Shown piece after piece: positions 8,425 to 17,873 of a DNA stretch of 64,000 nucleotides (its first letter is position 1; each line of letters begins with the position of its first letter). The position numbers were made by a program, and so were the translations under genes. This stretch comes from Candidatus Hodarchaeota archaeon. GTDB taxonomy: Archaea > Asgardarchaeota > Heimdallarchaeia > Hodarchaeales > Hodarchaeaceae. The stretch is taken from assembly GCA_016840285.1 (NCBI GenBank), contig JAEOSR010000051.1:1-64000 (forward strand), in the 5' to 3' direction. The notes under the pieces were generated by a model. It saw only the letters and a program-made list of their open reading frames with translations. It made no database searches and was not told the DNA's origin.

Positions 8425-9840
8425 TCAAGGCAATTTCTGTGCTTCCTCTTGTATCAGCAACCATGCTTTATCTATGTGTTTCTTTTGGATATAAGTTTGA
8501 CCTGCGACGAATCTAAGTGTGTATTTTCCATTTAATTTTGTGTGAGTCATGTAAAGTTTTCCTGTATTATTTAATCGATGTAATAACTCTTCATTCACTC
8601 GGTTTAGTTCCTCCTCCTCATCTAGAGAAGCAGGGTGATATCTAAAACAGAGAGTATTCAATGGAACTGGTGCGAGTAGTTCAAAATCAGGTGTTTTTTC
8701 AATTTTTTGTCTCAGAGAATCAGCGAGATCAATATGAAATCTGATTTTTTGCTGTAATCCTTCTATCCCAAAATTTCTAATCACAAACCATAATTTAAGA
8801 GCACGAAACCGTCTACCTAACTGTAATCCCCAGTCTCGAAAGTTCTTTACTCCTTCTGCTTTTGTTTTAAGGTATTCAGGTAAAATTTCAAAAGTTCGAA
8901 CTAATGCCTCTGGATCCTTAATAAAATACGCAGAACAATCAAAATTCGTAAACATCCATTTATGCGGATTAAATACGAAAGTATCCGCATATTCAATCCC
9001 TTCTATCATCCGTCGATATTCTGGTAAAAGTAATGCTGTTCCTGCTAATGCTGCATCAACATGAAGCCAGATTTCATATTTAGAACAAATTTCACCAATT
9101 TGTTTCAAAGGATCGGTCGCTGTGGAACCTGTTGTGCCTATAGTTGCAACAACTGCCATGGGTTTCATGTCATTTTCAATATCTGAATCAATAGCTTCTT
9201 GGAGAGATTTTGGGTTTAACGCAAAGGTTTTATCAACAGGTATTTTCCTTAAGTTCTCTCTTCCCGTTCCAACTATTTTCACAGCTTTCTCTATGCTTGA
9301 ATGAGTTTCTGTAGAGCAATATGTTGTCAAAATTCCTTTATCATTCATTCCAGTTGAATTAATTTCGTAATTAGTTAACTGTTCTCGGGCTGTGAGAAGT
9401 GAACATATTGTAGATGTTGAGGCCGTATCTTGGATCACCCCACTGAACGTTTTAGGTAATCCAATCATGTCTCTTAACCATTCCATGACTCGTTCTTCCA
9501 ATTCTGTTGCTGCTGGTGAGGTTTCCCAGCTCATACATTGAGCCCCAAGGGTTGTCATTAGCATTTCTCCCAACATTGAGGCATATGAACTATTTGCTGG
9601 AAAATAAGCAAAAAAATTTGGACTCTGCCAGTGAGTAATCCCGGGTATAATTATCTCTTCGAAATCAGCGAAGATTTTATCAAAGTCTTCACCTTTTATT
9701 GGTGCTGCTAAAGGCAGATTATTAATAATCTCTTTCGGTGCTACTTGAGATTTCACAGGGTATTTTTCTACATTTTCGAGGTATTCTGCCATCCAATCGA
9801 CAATTTGATGCCCGAATTTCCGAAATTCACTCAAATCCAT
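8425..9840 (-). CDS. PLP-dependent group II amino-acid decarboxylase (aromatic-L-amino-acid type)
   Basis: Probably decarboxylates an aromatic or related amino acid to its amine. The PLP lysine is K294 in NPHKWMFTNFDCSAYF, and HVDAALAGTALLLPEYR (260-276) holds the cofactor aspartate D262. The N-terminal WQSPNFFAYFPANSSYASMLGE region is characteristic of the tyrosine/tryptophan/DOPA decarboxylase branch rather than of archaeal MfnA. Length 471 is typical. It is 13 bases downstream of the class V aminotransferase gene on the same strand, so the two are likely one operon and may act on related amino acids. An archaeal use in amine or cofactor synthesis is possible. Substrate cannot be fixed from sequence alone. 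Confidence 0.9.
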   Translation of the reverse strand: MDLSEFRKFGHQIVDWMAEYLENVEKYPVKSQVAPKEIINNLPLAAPIKGEDFDKIFADFEEIIIPGITHWQSPNFFAYFPANSSYASMLGEMLMTTLGAQCMSWETSPAATELEERVMEWLRDMIGLPKTFSGVIQDTASTSTICSLLTAREQLTNYEINSTGMNDKGILTTYCSTETHSSIEKAVKIVGTGRENLRKIPVDKTFALNPKSLQEAIDSDIENDMKPMAVVATIGTTGSTATDPLKQIGEICSKYEIWLHVDAALAGTALLLPEYRRMIEGIEYADTFVFNPHKWMFTNFDCSAYFIKDPEALVRTFEILPEYLKTKAEGVKNFRDWGLQLGRRFRALKLWFVIRNFGIEGLQQKIRFHIDLADSLRQKIEKTPDFELLAPVPLNTLCFRYHPASLDEEEELNRVNEELLHRLNNTGKLYMTHTKLNGKYTLRFVAGQTYIQKKHIDKAWLLIQEEAQKLP

Positions 9841-9853
9841 CTTCAGACTTTCC

Positions 9854-10987
9854 TTATAATTTCTTTAAGTTCTTTATGACTTGTAAAACATCCTCTTCGG
9901 TATTATAGAGGTGTAGCGATATTCTTATCATTTTATTTCTGATACTCAGCTCAATAGGTCTTTTAAACTGCTTCAATTCCTCGCCAATTTTACGAACATC
10001 TTTGTCTGTAGTCGTAAATGTGACTATTGATCCTTTCTCTTCTGGTGTAATAATTTTAATATTATCTAATGTTCTTAATTCATTAATCAGCAATTCAGTT
10101 AATTTCATATTGTGATTATAGATATTTTTAATTCCTATTGAACGTAAATACTTCATTGATTCGGCTAAACCAATTTTCACTCCATAAGCACTTGTGCTAT
10201 ATTCGAATTTCATTGCGGTTGACGGGTATTTGAGTTCTATAGGATTGAAATCCCACATATCTTCTGAAGACCTCCATCCAACAAACGCAGGAGTTAATGT
10301 TTCATAAAGTTCTTTTGAGATGTATGCTATTGCAGTTCCAAAGGGAGCCAACAACCATTTGTAACTCCCTGTGATGTAAACATCGACTCCAGATCTTCTA
10401 ACATCAAGTGGTACATAACCAGCTGCTTGTATTCCGTCCACGACCACTAGTGAACCAACATCATGAGCGCGATCGGCAATCTTCTTAAGATCGTGTTGTT
10501 GTCCAGTAAGAAATTCTACATGCGTGATAAAAACAGCTTTCGTTGCTTCATCAATCTCATCTAAAATATCATCAAGTGAAATGGTCCAATTTACAGCATT
10601 AACAAGTTTAACGGTGATATCTTTATTTTCAGCAATTCTAAACAATGGGTAACTAACACTAGGGAACTCAATATCGGTTGACACAATTTTTCCTTTTTTA
10701 AACTCTAGACTCCATGCAATAGAATTTAATGCCTCTGAAACACTGTTAAAGACAGCAATATCTTTTGGTTCACAATTTAGGAGATGACTTCCTTCTTTTC
10801 TAAGATTCTCATAAACCATAACTTCTTTTTCTTCATCCAGAGCTAAAGTCCCCTCCCTAGCCATTTCAGTAAAAAATTCCTGAGTTTTTCCAATGACTGG
10901 ATCTGGAACCAGTCCAATACTTGCCGTACTCAAATAATTCACTTTCTTTGTTGTTGGAAAATCGTTTAATAGTTTTTTAGCAATCAT
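9854..10987 (-). CDS. Class V aminotransferase / cysteine-desulfurase-like PLP enzyme
   Basis: Fold-type I PLP enzyme of the NifS/isopenicillin N epimerase-like group. The PLP lysine is in TGSYKWLLAPFGTAIAY, and VVDGIQAAGYVPLDV supplies the cofactor aspartate and the SxxxG-type pattern. The region expected to hold a desulfurase cysteine loop shows no clear catalytic cysteine, so an aminotransferase, epimerase or lyase role is more likely than desulfuration. Start: a TTG at 10999 is in frame, but the GGTGAT Shine-Dalgarno-like sequence lies between it and the ATG at 10987, which I chose. It is upstream of, and probably co-transcribed with, the decarboxylase gene, and divergent from metF. Substrate unknown. 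Confidence 0.85.
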   Translation of the reverse strand: MIAKKLLNDFPTTKKVNYLSTASIGLVPDPVIGKTQEFFTEMAREGTLALDEEKEVMVYENLRKEGSHLLNCEPKDIAVFNSVSEALNSIAWSLEFKKGKIVSTDIEFPSVSYPLFRIAENKDITVKLVNAVNWTISLDDILDEIDEATKAVFITHVEFLTGQQHDLKKIADRAHDVGSLVVVDGIQAAGYVPLDVRRSGVDVYITGSYKWLLAPFGTAIAYISKELYETLTPAFVGWRSSEDMWDFNPIELKYPSTAMKFEYSTSAYGVKIGLAESMKYLRSIGIKNIYNHNMKLTELLINELRTLDNIKIITPEEKGSIVTFTTTDKDVRKIGEELKQFKRPIELSIRNKMIRISLHLYNTEEDVLQVIKNLKKL

Positions 10988-11161
10988 CAAATCACCCAAG
11001 ATTCAATTGGCTTGTGGAAATGGTTTAAGACTTAAAACCCGTTTAAAATCTCTTTAGTAAAAAAAAGTTGTTCAAAAACCCATTAGATTTTAAAACATAC
11101 ATAAAATTTCAACTTAACATGATTTGTTTTTGATTTCTCACCGATTTCTTTGGCGAAATAA

Positions 11162-12046
11162 ATGCGAGTCCAGAAAATAATTGATATTTTTAAACAAAAG
11201 GAGATTACACTCTCTTTCGAGTTTTTTCCACCCAAGAAAGATTCACAATTGGACTCCTTTTATCATGTTGTGGGAGCACTCGTGAAACTGGGAGCAGATT
11301 TCATCTCTGTTACTTATGGAGCAGGAGGAAGCACTCGGGAAAAAACAATGGAAATCACCTTAGAACTTCAAGATCGTTTCAATATCCCTACAATTCATCA
11401 TATAACCTGTGTTGACCATTCAAAACAGGATTTGATCGAAATTTTAGATACAATGAAAGCCAACGGAATTGTCAATGTCCTAGCGTTACGTGGTGACCCG
11501 CCTCGGGGTGTGAAGGACTGGATACCCAACCCAAATGGGTTTTCGTTTGCTCACCAATTATGCGATCTTGTTTCAAGATTTTATGGGGATTATTTTTCAT
11601 GTGGTGTTGCAGGTTTTCCAGAGGGGCATCCTGAAGCTCCAAACAAAAGAATGGACATTAAATATTTGAAAAACAAGATCGATCACGGAGGCGAGTTCAT
11701 CATTACTCAATTATTTTATGAGAATAATGATTATTTTGATTATATTTCTCGCTTAAAAGAGATTGGAATCTTTAATAGAATTATTCCTGGGATTTTACCT
11801 GTATTTAATTTTACGAATTTAAAGAAATTCTGTGCTTTCTGTGGAGCTACCATCCCGCAGCGCTTTTACGACATATTTGAACCATTAGAGGACGATTTAA
11901 AGGCTACTCAAGAAAAGGGGATCGAGATTGCTATTAATCAGTGCACTGAACTTCTTGAAGGAGGGGCACCAGGATTGCATTTCTACACGCTAAATAAATT
12001 GGATTCTATTAAAGAAATTGTCCTTAATCTAAAGGAATTTCTATAA
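11162..12046 (+). CDS. metF: 5,10-methylenetetrahydrofolate reductase
   Basis: Predicted FAD-containing TIM-barrel enzyme reducing methylene-tetrahydrofolate (or a pterin analogue) to the methyl form for methionine synthesis or C1 metabolism. It shows LSFEFFPPKK at residues 17-26, SVTYGAGGSTRE, HHITCVD, NVLALRGDPPRG, GVAGFPEGHPEA and FIITQLFYENNDYF, the full series of MetF motifs in order. Length 294 is standard. It is divergent from the aminotransferase/decarboxylase operon. In archaea the carbon carrier may be tetrahydrofolate or tetrahydromethanopterin; the sequence alone does not decide, though the bacterial-type MetF fold favours folate. Confidence 0.94.
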   Translation: MRVQKIIDIFKQKEITLSFEFFPPKKDSQLDSFYHVVGALVKLGADFISVTYGAGGSTREKTMEITLELQDRFNIPTIHHITCVDHSKQDLIEILDTMKANGIVNVLALRGDPPRGVKDWIPNPNGFSFAHQLCDLVSRFYGDYFSCGVAGFPEGHPEAPNKRMDIKYLKNKIDHGGEFIITQLFYENNDYFDYISRLKEIGIFNRIIPGILPVFNFTNLKKFCAFCGATIPQRFYDIFEPLEDDLKATQEKGIEIAINQCTELLEGGAPGLHFYTLNKLDSIKEIVLNLKEFL

Positions 12047-12192
12047 AAGAATATACTAAAGGCTTGTGTGTTGAAGAGGATAATAACCTTTCACTTCACA
12101 GGTAAGGTTTCTCCTCTATCATCGCCTTATTATAACTATTAGACTGATTATTCAAAATATATTTGCATTTAAACTCAATTATAATTCCCAAG

Positions 12193-12744
12193 TCATATTC
12201 GCTTTTTTGTTTTCAATCTTGGAATGAACATGGGGACTCGTTCCTTATACTCCAAGTAGTATTTTCCGAGACGTATCTCCAGCTCTGGTTCCTCAATCAG
12301 TTTTATCTCTAGAATGAGAAGTAGAAAATAAAGAGGAGTGACTATCAGAACAAGAGATATTGATCCCAGTAAAAATCCAAATCCAAAAAATATCAAGATA
12401 TAACCCGACACAATTGGATTTCTAATGTAAGCATAAGGTCCAGTGTCAACTAATTGCGTTGGGGGAGAAAAAGGAACAGGAGTTCCTTTCGATTTCGCGA
12501 AAAGGAAAGATGACCATAATATTAAAAACAATCCTACTATGAGAATAGGTATTGAAATCAATAGATTAAGTGGCATTGGGAGAAGTCTAGAAAGACTGAG
12601 TAGATCATCCATCATAAGAGAAATCAGAATAAAAAATGCACTAAAAAGAATAAAGGCTCCCCCTCCAACTGGTGTAAGAAGAATCCGTACTTTTTTATTG
12701 CCTGTTGTTATTTTATATAGAAAAGTGATAATTTTATCCTTCAT
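12193..12744 (-). CDS. Isoprenylcysteine carboxyl methyltransferase / phospholipid methyltransferase-like membrane protein
   Basis: A 183-residue membrane protein with four hydrophobic segments. The C-terminal half has the PEMT/ICMT signature: GPYAYIRNPIVSGYILIFFG, then IKLIEEPELEIRLGKYYLEYKERVPMFIPR (quoted loosely as the E..L...G..Y..Y...VP.fiP pattern). In this family the RNP and E-E/Y-x-x-Y motifs bind SAM. The acceptor in archaea is unknown; it could be a lipid, a small thiol or protein. It is divergent from a second, larger member of the same superfamily at 12945, which suggests related substrates. Confidence 0.82.
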   Translation of the reverse strand: MKDKIITFLYKITTGNKKVRILLTPVGGGAFILFSAFFILISLMMDDLLSLSRLLPMPLNLLISIPILIVGLFLILWSSFLFAKSKGTPVPFSPPTQLVDTGPYAYIRNPIVSGYILIFFGFGFLLGSISLVLIVTPLYFLLLILEIKLIEEPELEIRLGKYYLEYKERVPMFIPRLKTKKRI

Positions 12745-12944
12745 TCTCCTTTTATGACTCCTTCATAGATAAAGGAATTTTTCAGGGATAAATAAGTTTA
12801 TTTATTGTCTCTGTTGTAAATTTATCAATTAATCCATGGAGTCTTTAGATCTTCTCAAAGATATTTCCTGTTGAATGAGACAATCGTAATATTAATTCCC
12901 ACTCCCTCGATTCGTTATTGTTCAGTAAAGGAGGAAATAGAAAA

Positions 12945-14021
12945 ATGGATAGCAACCACAGCGATGATAACACCGAATCATTCGCGCCTGAGAAAGAAAA
13001 GGGTTATAATCTTTTATTAGCATTATTGTTGACTCTCATCTTTACGCTTGCTTTATTTAATGCAGTATGGCAATTCCCCAGGATAATTAACACATTCTTG
13101 AGACCAATCTTTCCTGATTATGGGTTAATTTCACCTGAAAGTGCAATAGTTAGAGAGATCAAATTTGTTGGGTATGTCTGTTTTGGAGTCACTGTCTTTT
13201 TGATACTCATTGGTTACTTGACTCAACGCTCGAAACTCACGATTTCAGGTTCTGTAGCTTTTTACATTCCAATTTTTGGCCATTTCGCTGGTTCAATGTT
13301 TTTTTTCGCCGGAATAGGGATCTTTAGGGTAATATGGATACCTTTTTTTGATATATCCATTCTTTCGATTAATCTTCTTACTCTTGGTGATATTATTCTT
13401 ATACCTGATATTTTATTGAGGAGTCTTATCGATGAATTCTTTAAACTTCTTAATCAACAGTCTGTAGCATTTTTAGATATTCAAATACATCCTGTAGCAT
13501 ATCTAATTCTATATCAGGTATTAGGTCTTGCAATTTTTATTTTTAGTACGATATCTTGGTTATATGGAAAATTTTCTGGTAAAATTCTTCTCAATTTTTG
13601 GATTTACAAATACTCTCGTCATCCCCAGTATTTGGGTCTTCTCTTATGGAGTTATGGTCTTCTTCTCGAAGTAAGGTATATTGCCTATCCCTTTGGAGGA
13701 TATATTCCCTTAGCAACATTTCCTTGGTTGATTTTTGCTTGTTTGCTAATTGGCGTTTCATTACAGGAGGAAATCAAACTGCACTTTAACCACCCCAATG
13801 AATATCTCGAATATCGTAAGGCTACCCCATTTATGTTTCCTCTTCCACGACAAATCTCTACTTTCCTAAGCAAACCAATTAAGTTGTTACTAAAAAAAGA
13901 GTGGCCAGAAACGAATAGGGAAGGAATCCTGATATGGATTGTATATAGTACTGGATTAATATTACTCTCCCTTCTGACCGTAATATTCTTCAATCCACTA
14001 TTTTCCAATTATTATCATTAA
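12945..14021 (+). CDS. Larger multi-pass membrane protein with ICMT/PEMT-like C-terminal domain
   Basis: A ~358-residue integral membrane protein with about eight hydrophobic helices. Its C-terminal part carries the same methyltransferase-like motifs as the divergent gene: YKYSRHPQYLGLLLWSYG and EEIKLHFNHPNEYLEYRKATPFMFP. The N-terminal five helices (from FTLALFNAVWQFPRIINTFL on) are an extension I cannot assign. After the motif there is one further basic segment and a last helix (LIWIVYSTGLILLSLLTVI). Start: a TTG at 12918 is in frame, but AAAGGAGGA at 12927-12935 is a strong ribosome site for the ATG at 12945. SAM-dependent methylation of a lipid or isoprenoid is inferred from the family only. 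Confidence 0.75.
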   Translation: MDSNHSDDNTESFAPEKEKGYNLLLALLLTLIFTLALFNAVWQFPRIINTFLRPIFPDYGLISPESAIVREIKFVGYVCFGVTVFLILIGYLTQRSKLTISGSVAFYIPIFGHFAGSMFFFAGIGIFRVIWIPFFDISILSINLLTLGDIILIPDILLRSLIDEFFKLLNQQSVAFLDIQIHPVAYLILYQVLGLAIFIFSTISWLYGKFSGKILLNFWIYKYSRHPQYLGLLLWSYGLLLEVRYIAYPFGGYIPLATFPWLIFACLLIGVSLQEEIKLHFNHPNEYLEYRKATPFMFPLPRQISTFLSKPIKLLLKKEWPETNREGILIWIVYSTGLILLSLLTVIFFNPLFSNYYH

Positions 14022-14035
14022 CTAGATTATAATAA

Positions 14036-14938
14036 TCACAAATCTAATCCATACACTTGCTTGGGTGCTAAGTATTCAGGGAATTTGTCTATCAATGCTC
14101 TCCGAATCGAGTAACACAAGTGGCAAGCATCTACATAATTATCTTCGTGATCAACTTGGTATTCTCTTGCTAATTCCGCTGGGCCACCTTTTATTAATGG
14201 GCCACAAATAGGATGAGAGCTCGCATTATAATTATTTGCAAGCTCAGAGAGAGGAGTTTTCCACATATTTCCCATACTTAAACCTTGACAGATATGAGTA
14301 TTGCCAAAGGGGTCAGGGTGAATTCTCCCTGGATTTTTTAATTCTTCATGGGGACATTCTGTAAAATCCTCCCAATTTCTTCTCGGTAATTCCTCGGTAA
14401 TTAACTTCTCAACTGCCCTTCCTCTAAACATTGCACCTCCCCCAATTACTGGTTCACCTTTCTCTTGAGTCTTCTCTAAATCTAGCGTTGGTTTTTGGAT
14501 ACATATGTCTCCTCCAGACATACTCAAACGTTTCAACGCTGTTAATGCCCTTGTAGCGGGATTCACTTCACCATCTCCATGATGAAAGGCATCATTGCTG
14601 ATACTTACATCTGCTATGCCTAGATCAAGTAGTGGTTTCAACCATATTTCCGCGTCCTCCTCAGAGATTGCCCAATATGAATTAGTCACTACTCCAGTTT
14701 TGAATCCCATATCATGAGATAGCTTTATCCCTTCTAGCATGAGCGGGTAAAATAGAAAGGGCTCACCCCCTTCATAATAAACCATTTCTATCGTTCCGAT
14801 TTTTTTCATTTCGTCGTGAACAGCTCTTAATTGCCTCAGAGTAAAAGTCCCCTCAAAATTTGGGCTACAATATAAGAAACAATGATCACATTCGAAATTA
14901 CAGCTCATTGTTAAAAGGAAATGAATCCCTGTTAGCAT
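14036..14938 (-). CDS. Radical SAM protein
   Basis: A 300-residue radical SAM enzyme. The iron-sulfur cluster cysteines are C13, C17 and C20 in SCNFECDHCFLYCSP, at the very N-terminus, followed by YYEGGEPFLFYPLML (the GGE SAM-binding motif) and VVTNSYWAI. The C-terminal third contains further cysteines (ECPHEE; HICQGLSMGN; HPICGPL; DACHLCYSIRRAL), which could ligate an auxiliary cluster of SPASM/twitch type. The chemistry and substrate are not deducible. The gene is convergent with the membrane protein at 12945 and has no partner that looks like a peptide precursor, so a RiPP role is not supported here. Confidence 0.85.
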   Translation of the reverse strand: MLTGIHFLLTMSCNFECDHCFLYCSPNFEGTFTLRQLRAVHDEMKKIGTIEMVYYEGGEPFLFYPLMLEGIKLSHDMGFKTGVVTNSYWAISEEDAEIWLKPLLDLGIADVSISNDAFHHGDGEVNPATRALTALKRLSMSGGDICIQKPTLDLEKTQEKGEPVIGGGAMFRGRAVEKLITEELPRRNWEDFTECPHEELKNPGRIHPDPFGNTHICQGLSMGNMWKTPLSELANNYNASSHPICGPLIKGGPAELAREYQVDHEDNYVDACHLCYSIRRALIDKFPEYLAPKQVYGLDL

Positions 14939-15028
14939 AAGAATCCCTATTGGACATTTAATGGTAATCCTTTATTTTTGTTTTTACATTGGCATTAGTG
15001 AAATTGATCTTCAGATAGTAAAAACAAG

Positions 15029-15670
15029 TTAGAATTTTGATACAAGTCTGGATAAAAGATGCCAATGGAACAATCCAGGAAAAAATTGTTCTTTGTCATC
15101 ACAAGTCAAGTGAATGAATCCATTAAAGAATCTGTTAATTTCCTCTTCATTAAAATAATGATGAGGATGTCTTTTCTCCTTTTCTTCCTTAATTACAAAA
15201 GTACCCTTTTCAATTTCTCTTCCATCCCCAAATTTATTGTGTTTTGATGAGATTAAAGTACAAAGCAGATAACCGTTATTTTTCAGGCATCTTATTATTT
15301 CATTCACGGTTTTATGGATAGCTTCAGCAGTACCATGATAGATCACGTTCCACGCAACTATTAAGTCAAAAAAATCATTAATAAACGGTAAATGACTCAT
15401 TTCGCCTTGTATTAGTTTAGGTGAAAGTCTTTCCCTTTCAAACCACTTCAATGTATATTTGAAACCAGAAGGGCTGGGGTCGATTCCATAGACATCAAAA
15501 CCTTCTTTAGCAAACAGAATAGTATGACGACCAACACCAGACCCCAAATCAAGTACTTTTTCTACCCCCTCTTTTTTAAACACTGGTAAAAAGGAAACAA
15601 TGAATGGATCAGGATCTAGCCAACGAGCTCTTCCCTCTTCAGTTTTCCAAGAGTCATCCCACGCTTCCAT
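15029..15670 (-). CDS. Class I SAM-dependent methyltransferase
   Basis: A 213-residue methyltransferase. Motif I is VLDLGSGVGRHTILFAKEG, motif II is DVYGIDPSPSG, then LIQGEMSHLPFINDFFDLIVAWNVIYHG and a late NNGYLLCTLISSKH strand. The N-terminal WDDSWKTEEGRARWLDPDPF resembles the tellurite-resistance TehB-like/Methyltransf_25 group. The C-terminus has an acidic then aromatic-rich part ending HWHLLSRLV. It is upstream of the radical SAM gene on the same strand, about 90 bases away, so they could be one transcript. Substrate unknown. Confidence 0.85.
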   Translation of the reverse strand: MEAWDDSWKTEEGRARWLDPDPFIVSFLPVFKKEGVEKVLDLGSGVGRHTILFAKEGFDVYGIDPSPSGFKYTLKWFERERLSPKLIQGEMSHLPFINDFFDLIVAWNVIYHGTAEAIHKTVNEIIRCLKNNGYLLCTLISSKHNKFGDGREIEKGTFVIKEEKEKRHPHHYFNEEEINRFFNGFIHLTCDDKEQFFPGLFHWHLLSRLVSKF

Positions 15671-15791
15671 ATTCGAGTTCCCAGTCTTGTATGCTTGTAA
15701 TTATTCAAAATTCCATTCTTCAGAGTAATTAAATGCTGATTTCAATAATTTTTATAAATATAGATTTTCTTAAAAAAAGGATGAAGAAGAC

Positions 15792-16493
15792 ATGATCAAA
15801 GGAATTGTTTTTGACATCGATGGTACCCTCCTAAATCATGAACAGGCAGTGGAAAGGGCACTTATTAGTCTTTATTCTTTGATGAAGAGAAAAATTCATC
15901 ATTCAAGTTTTATTGAATTCTTTTCAATTTGGAAAACCAATACTGATAGTTATATTAATGATTATTTGGATGGACGCCTTTCATTTGAACAGCAGCGGAT
16001 TTTGAGAGTTCAAAGTGTGTTTAGTAAGTGGGATTGCAAACTATCTTCAGATAAAGCAATGGATCTGTTCAAATGGTACCTTAATAAATACGAACAAAAT
16101 TGGACATTATTTGAAGATGCCTTGCCATGTCTTACTATGCTAAAGAATTTTCCTCTAGGAGTTATATCTGATGGGGATGGTGAACAACAAAGAAGAAAAT
16201 TAGCATTTACAGAAATAGATTCCTTTTTCAAATCCATAATCATATCTGGGGAGGTTGGTCTACGAAAACCTAATCCTGAAATCTTTAAGAAGAGTGCTAA
16301 AGAATTTAATCTCCCTCTTGATGAGATATTATATGTTGGTGACCAGTTAGAGATTGATGCTCTTGGTGCCTTAAATGCAGGTATGTATGGGGTATTGATA
16401 AACCGTACTAATCAACTTCATGATAAAACTGACATAAGAATTATCTCGAAACTGACTGAACTTCCCCAAATAATAGAAAAACTTCAAGAGTAG
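15792..16493 (+). CDS. HAD-superfamily hydrolase
   Basis: Phosphatase-like enzyme of the haloacid dehalogenase superfamily. Motif I FDIDGTLLN (residues 7-15) holds the nucleophile and acid aspartates, motif II is GVISDGDGEQQ, motif III lysine is in GLRKPNPEIF, and motif IV YVGDQLEIDALGA binds Mg2+. A helical C1 cap lies between motifs I and II, as in phosphoglycolate phosphatase-like or TIGR02253-like members. Substrate is probably a small phosphorylated metabolite. A small membrane protein gene follows 13 bases downstream. Confidence 0.9.
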   Translation: MIKGIVFDIDGTLLNHEQAVERALISLYSLMKRKIHHSSFIEFFSIWKTNTDSYINDYLDGRLSFEQQRILRVQSVFSKWDCKLSSDKAMDLFKWYLNKYEQNWTLFEDALPCLTMLKNFPLGVISDGDGEQQRRKLAFTEIDSFFKSIIISGEVGLRKPNPEIFKKSAKEFNLPLDEILYVGDQLEIDALGALNAGMYGVLINRTNQLHDKTDIRIISKLTELPQIIEKLQE

Positions 16494-16506
16494 CTTTTAC
16501 TTAAAA

Positions 16507-16857
16507 ATGTGTATTTTCTTCTCTTTAAATGGTTGTATGTTCGCTTTTGATCTCCCTTTCTTATTCTTTTGTGGGTTAATCCTTGGTTATTTAATGGAGA
16601 CCAAGCATATCACTTACAAAGTTAATTGGTTTCTTGGACTCAGTTTTCTATTTGTATTTCAAGTTGGCGGAATGTTATTGTGGTTTAATGTCTTTTCTGG
16701 AAGTAAAGAATTCATGATATTTCCTTTTAACCTCTTTGGTTTAACAACAGTTGATTTTGAACCATTTCTTTCGGCATTTCTCTTTTGTCTTGAACCTGCT
16801 CTGATTATTCTGGGTGAATATATTGCGATAAGACACGTGCAAACAGACAAATCCTAG
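16507..16857 (+). CDS. Small membrane protein of unknown function
   Basis: A 116-residue hydrophobic protein with three or four predicted membrane segments (FDLPFLFFCGLILGYLM; FLGLSFLFVFQVGGMLLWF; FLSAFLFCLEPALIILGEYI). I do not recognise a family. An internal ATG at residue 12 (MFAFDLPF) is the likely start if the N-terminal 11 residues are not translated. It lies 13 bases after the HAD phosphatase gene and just before the convergent epimerase gene, so it is probably the last gene of a two-gene transcript. Confidence 0.5.
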   Translation: MCIFFSLNGCMFAFDLPFLFFCGLILGYLMETKHITYKVNWFLGLSFLFVFQVGGMLLWFNVFSGSKEFMIFPFNLFGLTTVDFEPFLSAFLFCLEPALIILGEYIAIRHVQTDKS

Positions 16858-17873
16858 TAATCTATGCAACCTTGTTGTTTATACCACTCAAGAGTTGTTT
16901 CAATTCCTATTTGAAAGCTTGGGATCGAATATTCGAATCCAAGACCCTTCAATTTATCATTATCAAATATATGGTCTGAAAAGAGTAATTTTAACGAAGT
17001 TTTTTCGTATAAGCTTGTCTTTCGGAGAAGTTTGTTCCAAAAACGGTCAATATAACCATAAATATAGACTAACGACTTTGGAATATGGAATCTAGGAGGT
17101 TTTTTATTTATTAGTTCGGAAACTATTCTAAATGTCTCTTCGATTGAAATAGGAGCATTATCCGCGACATTGAAAATTTCTCCAATCGCTTTCTTCTTAC
17201 TTGACATGAAGAAAGCTGCTCTAACAATATCGTCAACGTGTACATGATGCTGGATTATTTTCCCAGTTCCAGGGATACCCAAAATTTTCCCATTTACAAG
17301 GGCCAGAAGTGCCTTGGAAGTTCCATAGAATGACCTAGGCCCATAAATTGCTGTTGGTCTAATAATGCTTATTGGTAATCTATTTTCTTCAAAATAAGAT
17401 AAGGCAATTTGCTCTTGAATCCATTTAGATTCTGAATATGGATCCTCAGGTTGAATTGGATGATTTTCATCAGCAGGGGAGTATTTTAAGGTACCGTAAA
17501 CCATTGCTGTACTCCAATTCACAAAATGGGAAATGTCTTCAGAAAGAGCAGCAGATAGAAGATTAGTTGTTCCTTCAACATTAACTTTAAACAGTAGTTT
17601 TTTTGGTGCACTGAAATTAAAGATTCCAGCGGGATGGAATATTTTAGTTACTCCATTAAGTATTGGAGGTAGCTCCTTAGGATTGGTAAGATCAGCTGGA
17701 ATAAATTCTACTGCTTCGGAAGAAGGAATATTTTTTCGATTGGTATTTTTTAAATCTGTAGCTCTTACATAAAAACCCTGCGAAACAAGAGTGTCAAGTA
17801 AATGTGATCCAACAAATCCACAAGCTCCTGTAACTAGGTAAATATCCTTATGGTCTTTCCTCATCCTTTGCAA
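16854..17873 (-). CDS. NAD(P)-dependent epimerase/dehydratase (extended SDR)
   Basis: Extended short-chain dehydrogenase. The nucleotide-binding TGACGFVGSHLLD (GxxGxxG) is near residue 15, and the catalytic YSESKW (YxxxK) follows VNWSTAMVYGTL. IRPTAIYGPRSFYG and HHVHVDDIVRAAFF are typical of the 3-beta-hydroxysteroid dehydrogenase/NDP-sugar epimerase group. The middle of the protein best resembles sterol or dihydroflavonol reductase-like SDRs rather than UDP-glucose epimerase. Start: TTG at 17873 is supported by GAGG 8 bases before it; the ATG three codons later has no room for a ribosome site. The gene is convergent with the small membrane protein and overlaps its 3' end by four bases. Substrate unknown. 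Confidence 0.85.
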   Translation of the reverse strand: MQRMRKDHKDIYLVTGACGFVGSHLLDTLVSQGFYVRATDLKNTNRKNIPSSEAVEFIPADLTNPKELPPILNGVTKIFHPAGIFNFSAPKKLLFKVNVEGTTNLLSAALSEDISHFVNWSTAMVYGTLKYSPADENHPIQPEDPYSESKWIQEQIALSYFEENRLPISIIRPTAIYGPRSFYGTSKALLALVNGKILGIPGTGKIIQHHVHVDDIVRAAFFMSSKKKAIGEIFNVADNAPISIEETFRIVSELINKKPPRFHIPKSLVYIYGYIDRFWNKLLRKTSLYEKTSLKLLFSDHIFDNDKLKGLGFEYSIPSFQIGIETTLEWYKQQGCIDY

